Source: JBFMAP01 sp964632135 (GTDB lineage: Archaea; Micrarchaeota; Micrarchaeia; Burarchaeales; JBFMAP01). Taken from it: a DNA stretch of 43,977 nucleotides. Position 1 is the stretch's first letter. Each line of letters starts with the position of its first letter. This document shows, piece by piece, positions 1-8,800 of this stretch. The notes below the pieces were generated by a model, which saw only the letters and a program-made list of their open reading frames with translations, searched no databases and was not told the DNA's origin. Position numbers and translations under genes: made by a program. The stretch is taken from contig CAZWEI010000004.1 in assembly GCA_964632135.1 (NCBI GenBank), forward strand, positions 1 to 43,977, written 5' to 3'.

Positions 1-2
1 AA

Positions 3-1274
3 GTGAAGAAGAAATTCGAGGAGAAAGCGTTCAGACTTCTCGGCAAACATTTCCCCACGCTTTCTGACGACACGAAAAAGATCCTCAGCTCGTACCTGAT
101 TCAGAACACGATCGGCCTCGGCGAGCTCGAGGCGCCTGTGCGCGACGACAATTTGGAGGAGGTCGTGATAAACGGCTCAGGCGAGCCGCTCTGGGTTTAC
201 CACAAGAAATACGGATGGTGCAAGACGAACATAAGGATACGCAGCGAGGAGACGATATACGACTACGCCGCGATGATAGGCAGGAGGGTGGGCAGGCAGA
301 TTAACGTCCTTGTGCCGCTCATGGACGCGCACCTCTCCACAGGCGACCGCGTGAACGCAACGCTGTTTCCTATCTCACAGTGCGGGAACACGATTACCAT
401 AAGGAAATTTTCGAAAAACCCATGGACAATCACGCGCCTCATCGATGCGGGGAGCATCTCGTCCGAGGTCGCGGGCCTCATCTGGACCTGCATACAGAAC
501 GAGTTGTCCCTTCTTATTTCTGGAGGAACAGGCAGCGGAAAAACATCGTTCCTCAACGCTATAGCAACGTTCTTCCCGCCGAGCCACCGCATTATCAGCA
601 TAGAGGACACGCGGGAGCTGACGCTTCCTGATTTTCTGCAATGGATACCAATGGTAACGAGGGAGCCGAACGCAGAGGGAAAGGGTGAAATCACGATGCT
701 CGACCTTCTCGTGAACGCGCTCCGCCAGCGGCCTGACCGAATCCTGGTGGGCGAGGTGAGGCGCCAGCGCGAGGCGGAGATTCTTTTCGAGGCGATGCAC
801 ACCGGCCACTCCGTGTACGCGACGATTCATGCGGACAACGCGAACGAGACAATCTCAAGGCTCATAAACCCACCAATCAACGTGCCGAAACTTATGCTCG
901 AGTCGCTCTCCGGAATCGTCGTCACGTTCAGGCACCGCAGGCTCGGGATCAGGAGGACGCTCGAGTTCGCGGAAATCATAAAGGGAGGGGACGTAAACAT
1001 ACTCTACAGGTGGGACATCAAGGTTGACAAGCTGAAGGAGCTGAACGAACTGAGCGCGCTCGGCGACACGCTCGCCCTGTACGCGGGAATGACGAACAAG
1101 GAGATACGCTCCGACGTGAACGAGAAGATGAAGGTGCTTAACTGGATGGCGAAGAACAGAATTTTTGAAGTGAATCCCGTTGGCGAGATCGTGGGGTATT
1201 ACTACAAGGATCCGGCGTGGGTTGTTGGGCTCGCGGAGGCGAACAAAACCTGGACGCAGAAAATCGTGGCGTGA
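3..1274 (+). CDS. Type IV pilus / type II secretion ATPase (TadA/VirB11-like)
   Basis: Cytoplasmic hexameric ATPase that powers assembly of an archaeal type IV pilus-like filament. The Walker A motif GGTGSGKT lies near residues 174-181, the Walker B region RILVGEVR near 246-253, and the His box HTGHSVYATIHAD just after it; these define the VirB11/TadA/GspE family. The first codon available is a GTG at the very edge of the window, and the protein (423 aa) is somewhat short for archaeal members, so the true N-terminus may lie upstream and the gene may be partial. It is followed directly by a charged unknown protein and two TadC-like membrane proteins, the usual platform partners. Family assignment is firm; whether the filament is an adhesive pilus, an archaellum-like structure or a secretion device is not decided by this gene. 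The two class III prepilins downstream favour a pilus. Confidence 0.93.
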   Translation: MKKKFEEKAFRLLGKHFPTLSDDTKKILSSYLIQNTIGLGELEAPVRDDNLEEVVINGSGEPLWVYHKKYGWCKTNIRIRSEETIYDYAAMIGRRVGRQINVLVPLMDAHLSTGDRVNATLFPISQCGNTITIRKFSKNPWTITRLIDAGSISSEVAGLIWTCIQNELSLLISGGTGSGKTSFLNAIATFFPPSHRIISIEDTRELTLPDFLQWIPMVTREPNAEGKGEITMLDLLVNALRQRPDRILVGEVRRQREAEILFEAMHTGHSVYATIHADNANETISRLINPPINVPKLMLESLSGIVVTFRHRRLGIRRTLEFAEIIKGGDVNILYRWDIKVDKLKELNELSALGDTLALYAGMTNKEIRSDVNEKMKVLNWMAKNRIFEVNPVGEIVGYYYKDPAWVVGLAEANKTWTQKIVA

Positions 1275-1280
1275 TTGGTT

Positions 1281-1868
1281 ATGGAAGTCGAGGAGATAAG
1301 AATCGGAGCAGACGACCCGAGGGCCCGTCTTTTCAAGGACTTCGTTGAGGAGGCGAGGAAATACGAGATGACCGCTGCCGCGCAGAAGGCGGAAACCGCA
1401 GGCGCCGAGGCCGAGGAGGGCGAGGAGGTCGGTGAGCCTGAAAAGGAGACGCCGACCCAAACCTACCACGAGATGAGGACGCTCATAGCAAGGGCCGAGA
1501 AGGCGGCCGTAGCGACCAGGATGATAACTGAAACGCGGCCGAGCGCTGAGGAGATTGCAGAGCGCGGGAGGAGAAGGACGGAGGACAGCGCCGCAAAGGC
1601 TACGACGGGCGCGAGGCTCGACGAGGAGAGAACAAAAAGGGAAAGCGAGATGCACGAGGAAGAAAAGAAGGTGCAGACCGAGCGGGCGGAGAGTGCGCGC
1701 GAAGAGGTGATACAGAGGATACTTGCAGCCCGGGAGAGCGCGAAGCGCGAGAAAAAGGAGGAAAAACCATCGCTTGAAGAGGCTGAGAAGGTCGTAAGAA
1801 AAGACGAGGAGAAAAAGCAGAAAGAGAAAAAAATACGTGACGAGCTTGACGACCTGTTTAAGTTTTGA
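1281..1868 (+). CDS. Charged, probably coiled-coil protein in the pilus operon
   Basis: I do not recognise a family. The 195-residue protein is dominated by Glu, Lys, Arg and Ala, with long runs that look like a continuous charged helix or coiled coil from about residue 30 to the end (for example KVVRKDEEKKQKEKK), and it has no signal peptide or membrane segment. The start is uncertain: ATG at 1281 gives MEVEEIRIG; an in-frame TTG at 1275 directly abuts the ATPase stop codon. It lies between the ATPase and the first TadC-like gene in the same orientation with almost no spacing, so it is surely cotranscribed. By position it could be a cytoplasmic linker or regulator between motor and platform, but that is inference from context only. 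Confidence 0.8.
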   Translation: MEVEEIRIGADDPRARLFKDFVEEARKYEMTAAAQKAETAGAEAEEGEEVGEPEKETPTQTYHEMRTLIARAEKAAVATRMITETRPSAEEIAERGRRRTEDSAAKATTGARLDEERTKRESEMHEEEKKVQTERAESAREEVIQRILAARESAKREKKEEKPSLEEAEKVVRKDEEKKQKEKKIRDELDDLFKF

Positions 1869-1890
1869 AATTTTGGTCTGAGGTGTGCGT

Positions 1891-2850
1891 TTGGCCGATG
1901 TTGAAAAAAAGGAACAGCTAAGCGGGATTCCGACAGCCTCGGGCACGCAACCGCAAAAGCCACAGGTGGGCGGGCCCGTCCTCTCAAGGCCCGCGGCGAA
2001 GATGAAGGAGGCGCCCCAGGCCAGGGTGGGGTGGAGAAAGGCGGTAATAAACGTGGTCACGGCGCAGTTCCCGGACCTGAAGAAAAAACTGCGCCAGGCG
2101 GACATGCCTGACGACGCCGGACGGTTCATAACAAAATCGCTCGTGTCCGCGTTTTTCATGAGCGTGGTAGTAAGTTTCGCGCTGCCCGTAGTGCTGGGGA
2201 TTCTGGGGCTGCCGATTGAAACATTGGTAATCGTTTTTCCCATACTGTTCGTGCTGGTGTTCCTTTACGCGATAAGGCTTCCGGAGGTCAGGACGAACCA
2301 GAGGATGAGGGAGCTTGACAAGGACCTGGTGTTCGCGGGGAAGCAGATGCTTATTGAGATCCGCGGAGGAGTGCCTCTTTTCGACGCGATGCTGGGGATA
2401 ACGCGCGACTACGGCGAGGTCAGCAAGGAGTTCAGCAAGATAGTGGACAGGATTAATCTGGGCGATTCCGTGGATTTGGCGATGCAGAACGTCGCGGAGA
2501 TGAATCCCTCGCCGGCATTCAGGCGCGTTCTCATGCAGCTTATAAACTCCATACGCTCGGGCGCTGACGTCGCAGCCGCGCTTGACGTCGTGCTGGACCA
2601 GATCGCGCAGGAGCAGGTGATCGCGATGAAGGCGTACGGGCAGAAGCTGAACCCCCTCGCGATGTTCTACATGATGGTCGGCGTGCTTCTTCCCTCGCTC
2701 GGGATAACGCTCGTGGTGATTCTGTCGTCATTCATGAACGTCACGTTGACCTGGGAAATCCTTCTGGTGGTCGCAATAGTCCTTGTGGCGGTCCAGTATT
2801 TCTTCCTTTCGTTGATACGCACTTCCAGACCGCGCGTTGACATCGGGTAG
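1891..2850 (+). CDS. TadB/TadC-like pilus assembly membrane platform protein (first)
   Basis: Polytopic inner-platform protein of a type IV pilus / type II secretion-like machine. After a cytoplasmic N-terminal region (about residues 1-85) come two hydrophobic segments, a cytoplasmic T2SF-type helical domain (residues about 135-240, with motifs such as LVFAGKQMLIEIRGGVP), and two C-terminal membrane helices. I choose TTG at 1891 because the sequence GGTG lies exactly five bases upstream (1882-1885), the spacing used by most genes here; a GTG at 1885 is in frame but overlaps that motif. It stands 22 bases after the charged protein and 17 before its paralogue. Having two short TadC-like proteins, rather than one long one, is known for archaeal adhesion pili and Tad systems. 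Confidence 0.88.
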   Translation: MADVEKKEQLSGIPTASGTQPQKPQVGGPVLSRPAAKMKEAPQARVGWRKAVINVVTAQFPDLKKKLRQADMPDDAGRFITKSLVSAFFMSVVVSFALPVVLGILGLPIETLVIVFPILFVLVFLYAIRLPEVRTNQRMRELDKDLVFAGKQMLIEIRGGVPLFDAMLGITRDYGEVSKEFSKIVDRINLGDSVDLAMQNVAEMNPSPAFRRVLMQLINSIRSGADVAAALDVVLDQIAQEQVIAMKAYGQKLNPLAMFYMMVGVLLPSLGITLVVILSSFMNVTLTWEILLVVAIVLVAVQYFFLSLIRTSRPRVDIG

Positions 2851-2867
2851 GGGTAGGTAGTGAGATT

Positions 2868-3884
2868 ATGGCGAGGATAGCAATAGGCGAGATGACCTAC
2901 GGCATCATAGGGCGCATATTCCCGCGCCCGTTCGTGCGGGAAGTTGGCGAGCACCTTGAGAGGGCGGGGTTGGACATACTGCCGGAAATGTTTCTGGGTT
3001 TCATGATAACCTCGTGCATCATACTGGGCGCTGTCGCGTTTTTCATATCCGCGCAGGTCATACAGTTCGAATACGCTGTCGCTGTTTTCTTTCTGGTCGT
3101 GGTTATCATAGCGATGATAGCATACGCAGTCATCTCGCTTCAGATAGACGGAAGGCGAAAGCAGGTGGATACAATCCTGCCGGATTTTCTCCAGCTCGCC
3201 GCGGCAAACGTGCGCGCCGGAATGCCGGTTGACCAGGCCATATGGTTCGCCGCCAGGCCGGAGTTCGGGATTTTCTCCAAGGAGATGGAGATAATTGCCA
3301 AAAAGACGATAGGAGGCGCCTCGTTCGCGCAGACGCTCATGAAACTGAACTCTCGCTTCCATTCGCGAATTCTCAAGAGGACGATAAGCCTCATAATTCA
3401 GGGCATGGCATCGGGCGGCGAGATGGCCGAGATTCTCGAGCGCACCGCCTGGGACGTGAGAAGGATGCAGTTGCTTCAAAAGGAGATTTCCGCCTCCCTG
3501 CTCATGTATACCATATTCATAATATTCTCTGCTGTGATAGGCGCGCCTGCGCTATACGCGCTCTCTTTCAAAATGATAGAGATGATAGTCCAGATTTGGA
3601 GTGGAATAACCGCCGGCGGTTTGGACATAGCAAAAATGAGCCAGACGAGCGGGATGTTGCTCATCACCCCGACCCCGCCGGGGGTTAAGCCGATAGAGTT
3701 CTATTATTTCGGGGTATGCTCGACCGCGCTCACCGCCATAATGGCTTCGTTCATAACCGCGTGCATCTCGACGGGCTCTGCGAGAAACGGCTTCAAATAC
3801 ATACCGTTCTTCCTGGTCGGGGCGCTGGGTGTTTTCTTTGGAGTGACATTTCTGTTTGACAAGATGTTCGGCAGCCTAGCCTGA
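2868..3884 (+). CDS. TadB/TadC-like pilus assembly membrane platform protein (second)
   Basis: Second platform protein, 338 aa. Two N-terminal hydrophobic segments (about residues 45-90) precede a T2SF-type cytoplasmic domain containing DTILPDFLQLAAANVRAGMP and GMASGGEMAEILERTAWDVR; further membrane helices follow (residues about 208-235, 283-305 and 312-332). The ATG is preceded by AGTG with five bases of spacing. It is the last gene of the plus-strand pilus operon. Its final 76 bases (3809-3884) are copied again at 4903-4978, where they form a non-functional fragment at the start of a direct duplication. The region after residue 235 contains an insertion rich in Ser, Thr and Pro that may face outward. 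Confidence 0.88.
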   Translation: MARIAIGEMTYGIIGRIFPRPFVREVGEHLERAGLDILPEMFLGFMITSCIILGAVAFFISAQVIQFEYAVAVFFLVVVIIAMIAYAVISLQIDGRRKQVDTILPDFLQLAAANVRAGMPVDQAIWFAARPEFGIFSKEMEIIAKKTIGGASFAQTLMKLNSRFHSRILKRTISLIIQGMASGGEMAEILERTAWDVRRMQLLQKEISASLLMYTIFIIFSAVIGAPALYALSFKMIEMIVQIWSGITAGGLDIAKMSQTSGMLLITPTPPGVKPIEFYYFGVCSTALTAIMASFITACISTGSARNGFKYIPFFLVGALGVFFGVTFLFDKMFGSLA

Positions 3885-3889
3885 ACAGT

Positions 3890-3933
3890 AGCCTGAAATT
3901 AAAAAGTAAAAGAAGAGAAAAAAGAAAAAGGCA
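3890..3933 (-). terminator. T-rich terminator of pilin copy A
   Basis: Read on the minus strand, the pilin stop codon is followed by several runs of five or more T within about 35 bases. Archaeal transcription ends at such oligo-T tracts without needing a hairpin. An identical tract follows copy B at 4984-5027 because it is inside the duplicated segment. Confidence 0.55.
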
Positions 3934-4452
3934 CTAACCGACTCCGACCCTGCCCACTATGTCGGCAATTACCATCTTTTGCAGGCCGGCCTCGTCAGTA
4001 AACCGGACGTACACCTTCCCTCTGTACGGGGACCCGATTGCGAAACCTGTTGTTACCGGGTTATTGGCCGTATCCCTGCATATGATCCCTCCAAACCCGG
4101 TGGTCGGTACCTGCGCCTCCCCGCCTGCTTCTATTGTAACCGTGGGAACAAGCGTGGTCGGAGCACCGGCCGTTGGAAGAGCCGCAGCCTGCGTGCAGTA
4201 CATGCCGTCTATGATAATTTTTTGGCCTCCGAGATTATCAACTATCAGGAATGCGGAAATGCCGGTAGTCTGATTGTAAATTTTAAAGCTCTTGCAGGCA
4301 AGAGCGCTTCCCGGAGCGAACTTGCAGCTCTCTCCGGGGCTCGGAGTGAAAACGCCCATGTAGAACAAGGCAGCCAGAACAACCACAATAATCAATATCG
4401 CCCAACCATACGTCATCAAATATTCCATCGCGCTCTGTCCTTTTCTAACCAT
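3934..4452 (-). CDS. Class III signal peptide prepilin, copy A
   Basis: Major structural subunit candidate for the pilus encoded upstream. The N-terminus has the archaeal class III signal: a short charged leader (MVRKG), the cleavage site before QSAMEYLMTYGWA, then the hydrophobic assembly helix AILIIVVVLAALFYMGVF. A prepilin peptidase of the EppA/PibD type would cut between G and Q; that enzyme is not in this window. I start at 4452 because a GGTG lies five bases upstream; an in-frame ATG 21 bases earlier (4473) would add seven residues in front of the leader and spoil the signal. The mature domain (about 140 residues) contains several Cys (for example near ESCKFAPGSALACKSF), so disulfides are possible. 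It is transcribed against the ATPase operon and is identical in sequence to copy B. Confidence 0.93.
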   Translation of the reverse strand: MVRKGQSAMEYLMTYGWAILIIVVVLAALFYMGVFTPSPGESCKFAPGSALACKSFKIYNQTTGISAFLIVDNLGGQKIIIDGMYCTQAAALPTAGAPTTLVPTVTIEAGGEAQVPTTGFGGIICRDTANNPVTTGFAIGSPYRGKVYVRFTDEAGLQKMVIADIVGRVGVG

Positions 4453-4609
4453 ATCCCCACCACCCCAATTCAAATTTCACGTCAGATAATAATGTGACAC
4501 TGTCTCATCTTTATTAAAAACTCCTTTATAATGGTTCTTCCTTGTTGGTTGTGGTGCGTTAACTCGGATAGCTTCTTTTGCTCGACGCAATAATTCTTTG
4601 GAGGGCAGC

Positions 4610-4636
4610 GCCAGCCTTCGAAATCCAAGGGCTGGC
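4610..4636. repeat. Imperfect hairpin upstream of transposase remnant
   Basis: GCCAGCCTT at 4610-4618 pairs with AAGGGCTGGC at 4627-4636 with one bulged base. It sits upstream of the broken zinc-ribbon gene and may be part of the former element's end, although I cannot identify terminal repeats. Confidence 0.4.
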
Positions 4637-4658
4637 AAAAGCCTGCTCTCCGGAGAAG

Positions 4659-4871
4659 ATGTCTATGAATTGGCAAATGGATTTAATTAGCTTTAGCTAC
4701 AGCCCGCACTGCAAAAGATGCGGCTCTGTAGCCGTAGTGAGAGACGGAAAATACAGGAACCACGAACACTTCTACCTCTGTAAAAGGTGTGGCTGCCAAG
4801 CAACATTCAACAAGAGTGACCTCTACAGAATGAGAAATCCATCCGGATTAATTGCCGAAGCGCTCTGCTAA
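4659..4871 (+). pseudogene. Truncated transposase N-terminus (zinc ribbon)
   Basis: A 70-residue open frame beginning after a purine-rich GGAGAAG. It contains a Cys4 zinc ribbon of the form CKRCG...CKRCG separated by about 20 residues, followed by FNKSDLYRMRNPSGLIAEAL and a stop. A zinc ribbon followed by Arg-Met-Arg-x-Pro and an Ile-Ala-x-Ala-Leu helix is how several archaeal DDE transposases begin, and the frame ends just where the helix-turn-helix would continue; no catalytic domain remains. It lies in the 371 unique bases (4532-4902) between the two pilin copies. The alternative, an intact small zinc-ribbon protein, is possible but less likely because the C-terminus coincides with the rearrangement junction. 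Confidence 0.6.
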
Positions 4872-4902
4872 AGCCCTTCATCCCCAGTTAAGGTTACACT
4901 AC

Positions 4903-5626
4903 CTTCCTTGTCGGGGCGCTGGGTGTTTTCTTTGGAGTGACATTTCTGTTTGACAAGGTGTTCGGCAGCCTAGCCTGAACAGTAGCCTGAAATTAAAAAG
5001 TAAAAGAAGAGAAAAAAGAAAAAGGCACTAACCGACTCCGACCCTGCCCACTATGTCGGCAATTACCATCTTTTGCAGGCCGGCCTCGTCAGTAAACCGG
5101 ACGTACACCTTCCCTCTGTACGGGGACCCGATTGCGAAACCTGTTGTTACCGGGTTATTGGCCGTATCCCTGCATATGATCCCTCCAAACCCGGTGGTCG
5201 GTACCTGCGCCTCCCCGCCTGCTTCTATTGTAACCGTGGGAACAAGCGTGGTCGGAGCACCGGCCGTTGGAAGAGCCGCAGCCTGCGTGCAGTACATGCC
5301 GTCTATGATAATTTTTTGGCCTCCGAGATTATCAACTATCAGGAATGCGGAAATGCCGGTAGTCTGATTGTAAATTTTAAAGCTCTTGCAGGCAAGAGCG
5401 CTTCCCGGAGCGAACTTGCAGCTCTCTCCGGGGCTCGGAGTGAAAACGCCCATGTAGAACAAGGCAGCCAGAACAACCACAATAATCAATATCGCCCAAC
5501 CATACGTCATCAAATATTCCATCGCGCTCTGTCCTTTTCTAACCATATCCCCACCACCCCAATTCAAATTTCACGTCAGATAATAATGTGACACTGTCTC
5601 ATGTTTAATTAAACACTCCTTTATAA
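4903..5626. repeat. Direct duplication, copy 2 (tadC fragment plus pilin plus promoter)
   Basis: Second copy of the segment at 3809-4531. It begins abruptly after the transposase remnant with the last 76 bases of the tadC-like gene, which here have no start and cannot be expressed as that protein, and continues through an intact pilin gene to its promoter. Unique sequence resumes near 5627. Confidence 0.95.
5028..5546 (-). CDS. Class III signal peptide prepilin, copy B
   Basis: Same protein as copy A, residue for residue, with the same leader, cleavage context, ribosome binding site and terminator. The upstream region differs slightly after the duplication ends (5600-5640), so the two copies may have promoters of different strength. 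Divergent from the acidic micropeptide gene at 5694. Two identical major-pilin genes raise dosage but offer no sequence variation; if the duplication is real it must be young or kept identical by conversion. Confidence 0.92.
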   Translation of the reverse strand: MVRKGQSAMEYLMTYGWAILIIVVVLAALFYMGVFTPSPGESCKFAPGSALACKSFKIYNQTTGISAFLIVDNLGGQKIIIDGMYCTQAAALPTAGAPTTLVPTVTIEAGGEAQVPTTGFGGIICRDTANNPVTTGFAIGSPYRGKVYVRFTDEAGLQKMVIADIVGRVGVG

Positions 5627-5660
5627 ATCTATCTATCAAAATATCCACCATCATATACGA

Positions 5661-5688
5661 AAGATTATATACGAAAATTCAGAGGTGG
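5661..5688 (+). promoter_or_regulatory. TATA-like promoter and ribosome binding site of the micropeptide gene
   Basis: The sequence AAGATTATATACG (5661-5673) is a good archaeal TATA box, and AGAGGTGG (5681-5688) is a strong Shine-Dalgarno. GGTG is separated from GTG at 5694 by six bases, close to the five-base spacing seen in most genes of the window. Confidence 0.6.
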
Positions 5689-5693
5689 ACCAC

Positions 5694-5777
5694 GTGATGG
5701 ATGAGGAAGAGGAGGACGAGGAGGAAGAGGAGTGGGACGAGGAGGACCTCGACGAGGAGGATGAAGAGGAGGAGTAG
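5694..5777 (+). CDS. Extremely acidic micropeptide (26-27 aa)
   Basis: Open frame of 27 codons starting with GTG-ATG. From the ATG at 5697 the product has 26 residues, of which 23 are Asp or Glu; the only others are the initiator Met, one Trp (residue 13) and one Leu (residue 18). It has its own TATA-like element, a strong ribosome binding site and an oligo-T terminator just after the stop, so it looks like a complete transcription unit rather than debris. I know no family for it. Such a polyanion could mimic nucleic acid, bind a basic protein or metal ions, or act as a chaperone tail in trans; none of this can be read from the sequence. A purine-rich repeat that happens to be open is the main alternative. 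Confidence 0.5.
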   Translation: MMDEEEEDEEEEEWDEEDLDEEDEEEE

Positions 5778-5803
5778 AGTTTTATTTTTTGTTTTTTACG
5801 TTC
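5778..5803 (+). terminator. Oligo-T terminator of the micropeptide gene
   Basis: Immediately after the TAG stop come runs of T of four, six and six bases (AGTTTTATTTTTTGTTTTTT), typical of archaeal intrinsic termination. The convergent giant gene ends nine bases further on. Confidence 0.55.
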
Positions 5804-5811
5804 TGCTGTTT

Positions 5812-8800
5812 CTATTTTTCCAAGCGCTTTATCTGCTTCAAGGCTTTTTGCGATTTTTCTGCCTCGGGTTTTCTCCTCAGGAATATGAAGAGAAGCGCGG
5901 CTATGAACAGCAGGGAAATGGCGATTATGATGCTCTGCGTCTCGCCGCCAGTTTTCGCGGGCATGTTTTTGAGCAGGTAAGCGCTTCTGTATTGGATGTA
6001 GTTCGAAAGCAATACCGCATCAGCGAACCTTCCTTCCCCGGCAGCTTTCTTCGACTCACCGAGGCGCGTGGAGAGGTTCCCCATCTCGTTGTTTATCTGC
6101 TCGTTTCCGTCTGCAATCTCCGCGACCTGCTTCAGCGAAAGCCTGGCATTCTCGTATGATAGGTTTGTCTTCCTCTGCATGTCGCTTAGCGAGTTTTGCG
6201 CCTCGGATACGAGCGAGCGCATCGTTTCGAGTTCGTCCCCAACCGTCGCAAGGTTGCGCGCGTTTTCAACGACAAAGCCGGTTTTGTTTCTCGCCCTGCC
6301 CATCGCGTCAAAAACGTTCTCAAGATGCAGCGTTATGGAAGCCGCGGTGCTTTTAAGCGTTGAGGGAGACGATCCGGAAAAACCGGTCTTCGCGCTTTTT
6401 CTTATAGTGTCATCAACCGTAACAGCCAAAGCGCGCTCAAGCGCGCTCGAACTTTTCTCGAACTCGAGTTCCGCGTCCTTGAACTCTTCTTTCCTGGAGA
6501 ACAGCGCGTCGAAAACTCCGTTCGAGATGTTGCCTGCGGAATCCGAAACGTTCCGCATTATTCCATCGCATCTCTCAAAACCTGAGAGCGCCGCAATCGC
6601 ATCGCCTTTTTGGATTCCCGCGTCCGCAAGCGCAAACTCCTCGCCGGCCTCGCCCGTGAGTTGTTCGAGCTCCGAGGTGTCCGCGAGTTGCCCGAGCAGC
6701 AGCGAGATGCGTTTGGCGTTGTTTATCTGTTCAGCCAGCTCATCGCGCCTGGAAGCGAGCGTTTTCAGAATGTCCGCTGACTCGAGCGATTGCTTTGCAC
6801 GCAAGACTATTTCAGTCGCCTGCTCGAGTTTACCCTGCGCGCGCAACAGGCTCGCCTGCAAGACAAGAGAATCGGCCTCGCTTATTTTTGAGCGCAACGC
6901 ATCTGCCTGCGCATCGTAGCCGGCGCGGACCAAGGCATCGACCGTGGCATTTGCATTTTTTTCCAGTTCTGCGAGCTGCGCTAGTTCGTTTTCAAGAGAA
7001 TTTGTCTTCAGCGAGCGCACGTAATCCGTTGATGCGGAGAGTATGAGGTTCTGCGCGCGCATCGCCTCCTCAATCGCGTCGGCGAACTTGTCGATGCCCA
7101 GAAAGGCGTCGGCGTCGGATATGGCGTTTTGGATTGCGGCGTCGCCGGATAGATTTTTGTCCTCGGCGAGTTTTTTGACCTCGGAAATCAGCAAGTTCGC
7201 GTATGACTCCTGGTTGTCGACCTCGTACGAGACGCGGTACCTCGCGGGCGCGCCGGGCGAAAGGCGCGGGATGAGCCAGCGGATGTACAAACCAACGCCT
7301 GTGTTCTTTATCTCCAGATTTTTGGTCTCTGCTCCGCCGAGGCCAAGAACACTCACAGAACGCTCGCGAATATTTGCTGCGGTGGGCTCGAGAATTTCAA
7401 CAGGAACATCCCGCAACTCAACCTCGTTCGCGCCCACGCTCATGTCGAAAGTGAGCCTCGCGAGTGCGCCGGACTGCACGATTTCCGAATTTGTTTTTTG
7501 AACCGTGTACGGGTCGGGGATGGAATACCCGAACAAGACCTCAGAATCGCCGGCTTTCACGTTTTGCAGGGTTATTGTCGCACCCGTTGCATTGCCTAAC
7601 GAGAAGGCGGATACGTTCGCCTCAATCCCGTCAAAAAAGGCGCGCGCGTCATACGGGTATGTTTGCGTTTTGATTTGAATTTTCAAAACTGCGAGGTCTG
7701 TTTTCGCGCTGAACTTTATTTTTTCATTTTTCCTCGCCTCGTCCGCGCGTATGTACGTGAAAGATTCCGCGCGCGAAGTGGTGGATGCGAGAGCCGCGCC
7801 CGTGCCCAGTGAGAACGAATACGCCGCGTAAGGCTCGACGTTCGAAAGCAGTATGGTTATCTTCTCGCGCGTGAAAACGACGTCCGAGATCTCGCTTGAT
7901 TTTTTCGTTATTGCGCTTGCAGGCGGTGCGAGCGGAAGATTGCTTTTTATTTCGACGAGTACGGGCTTTTGCGACGCGAGGTTCAGGTTGTTCGCGAGCG
8001 AAACCGTTATCGTCACCTGCGTCTCCTTATCCAGTTCGGGAACCTCGTCGAAAAACATCTCGACCTCTGCGTGCTTTTGGAGATGGTCGGCGAGAATATT
8101 TGAGGAATACGTCTGTAATTTGCTCGAGAGCTGCGCGTAGAAGGATTCCAACTCCTTGTATTTCCCGAGCGCGAGGCGCGGCTGGATTTTCCCTCCTGAG
8201 ACGAACTCGCGCTCATACTCGGAGAAGCGCGAATAATCCGGACCGAAAATTGACGAGGAACCCGAGACGATTTCCCCGAGCGACAGGAAAATCTGCGAGA
8301 GAGATTCGCGCTCTCCGTCCAAATTTTTGTATTTCATGGCTGCGCGCTCGTAGATTCCGTCCGCGAGTTCGCGCGAGGTATATGAGATGCTCGCGAGCAT
8401 CTCCTCGCTGCTCGCGTCAATAATGTCCCTGAAAATCCCCAACTGCTCGCGCTCATACGAAACATCAACGTCGTCCTTTTCCGCGAGCGCAGTTACGCGC
8501 TCAAGCACGTCTAGGTATTTCTTCGCCTCGTCCTTTTCCGAGGCGCGCTCAAGCGATGAGGGCGCAATCATCCCGCGCGCTTGCGCAAAAAAGTCCAGCG
8601 ATTTTGAATACGCGCGCAGTTTCACTCCTGCCTTCGCGTATCTCGCCGCGTCGGCGTCTGCCTTCGCTTCGGAGTAAATTTTCCTCGCGCTCTCGAGCGC
8701 GTCGCTCTCTGCTGAGTTTTTCGGATGGAAGTTATCAAGCGCGAAGGAGGTTTTCATGCTTTCCGCGTCGACGATGTATTCGGCGTTTCGTGTAAGTAGA

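Larger units (their letters stand above)
3809..4531. repeat. Direct duplication, copy 1 (tadC 3' end plus pilin plus promoter)
   Basis: About 720 bases that recur at 4903-5626 with an offset of 1094. I see only two substitutions near the left edge (3815 g to t, 3864 a to g), none inside the pilin coding region, and a few changes plus one indel in the last 25 bases next to the promoter. The segment begins inside the tadC-like gene and ends upstream of the pilin. Such identity implies a recent duplication, gene conversion, or an assembly error. Confidence 0.95.

Noticed and set aside
855..2243. Long antisense reading frame (462 codons) on the minus strand
   Set aside because: It lies opposite the pilus ATPase, the charged protein and the TadC-like gene, has Arg/Leu/Pro-rich composition typical of antisense frames in GC-rich DNA, and no family motif or ribosome binding site.
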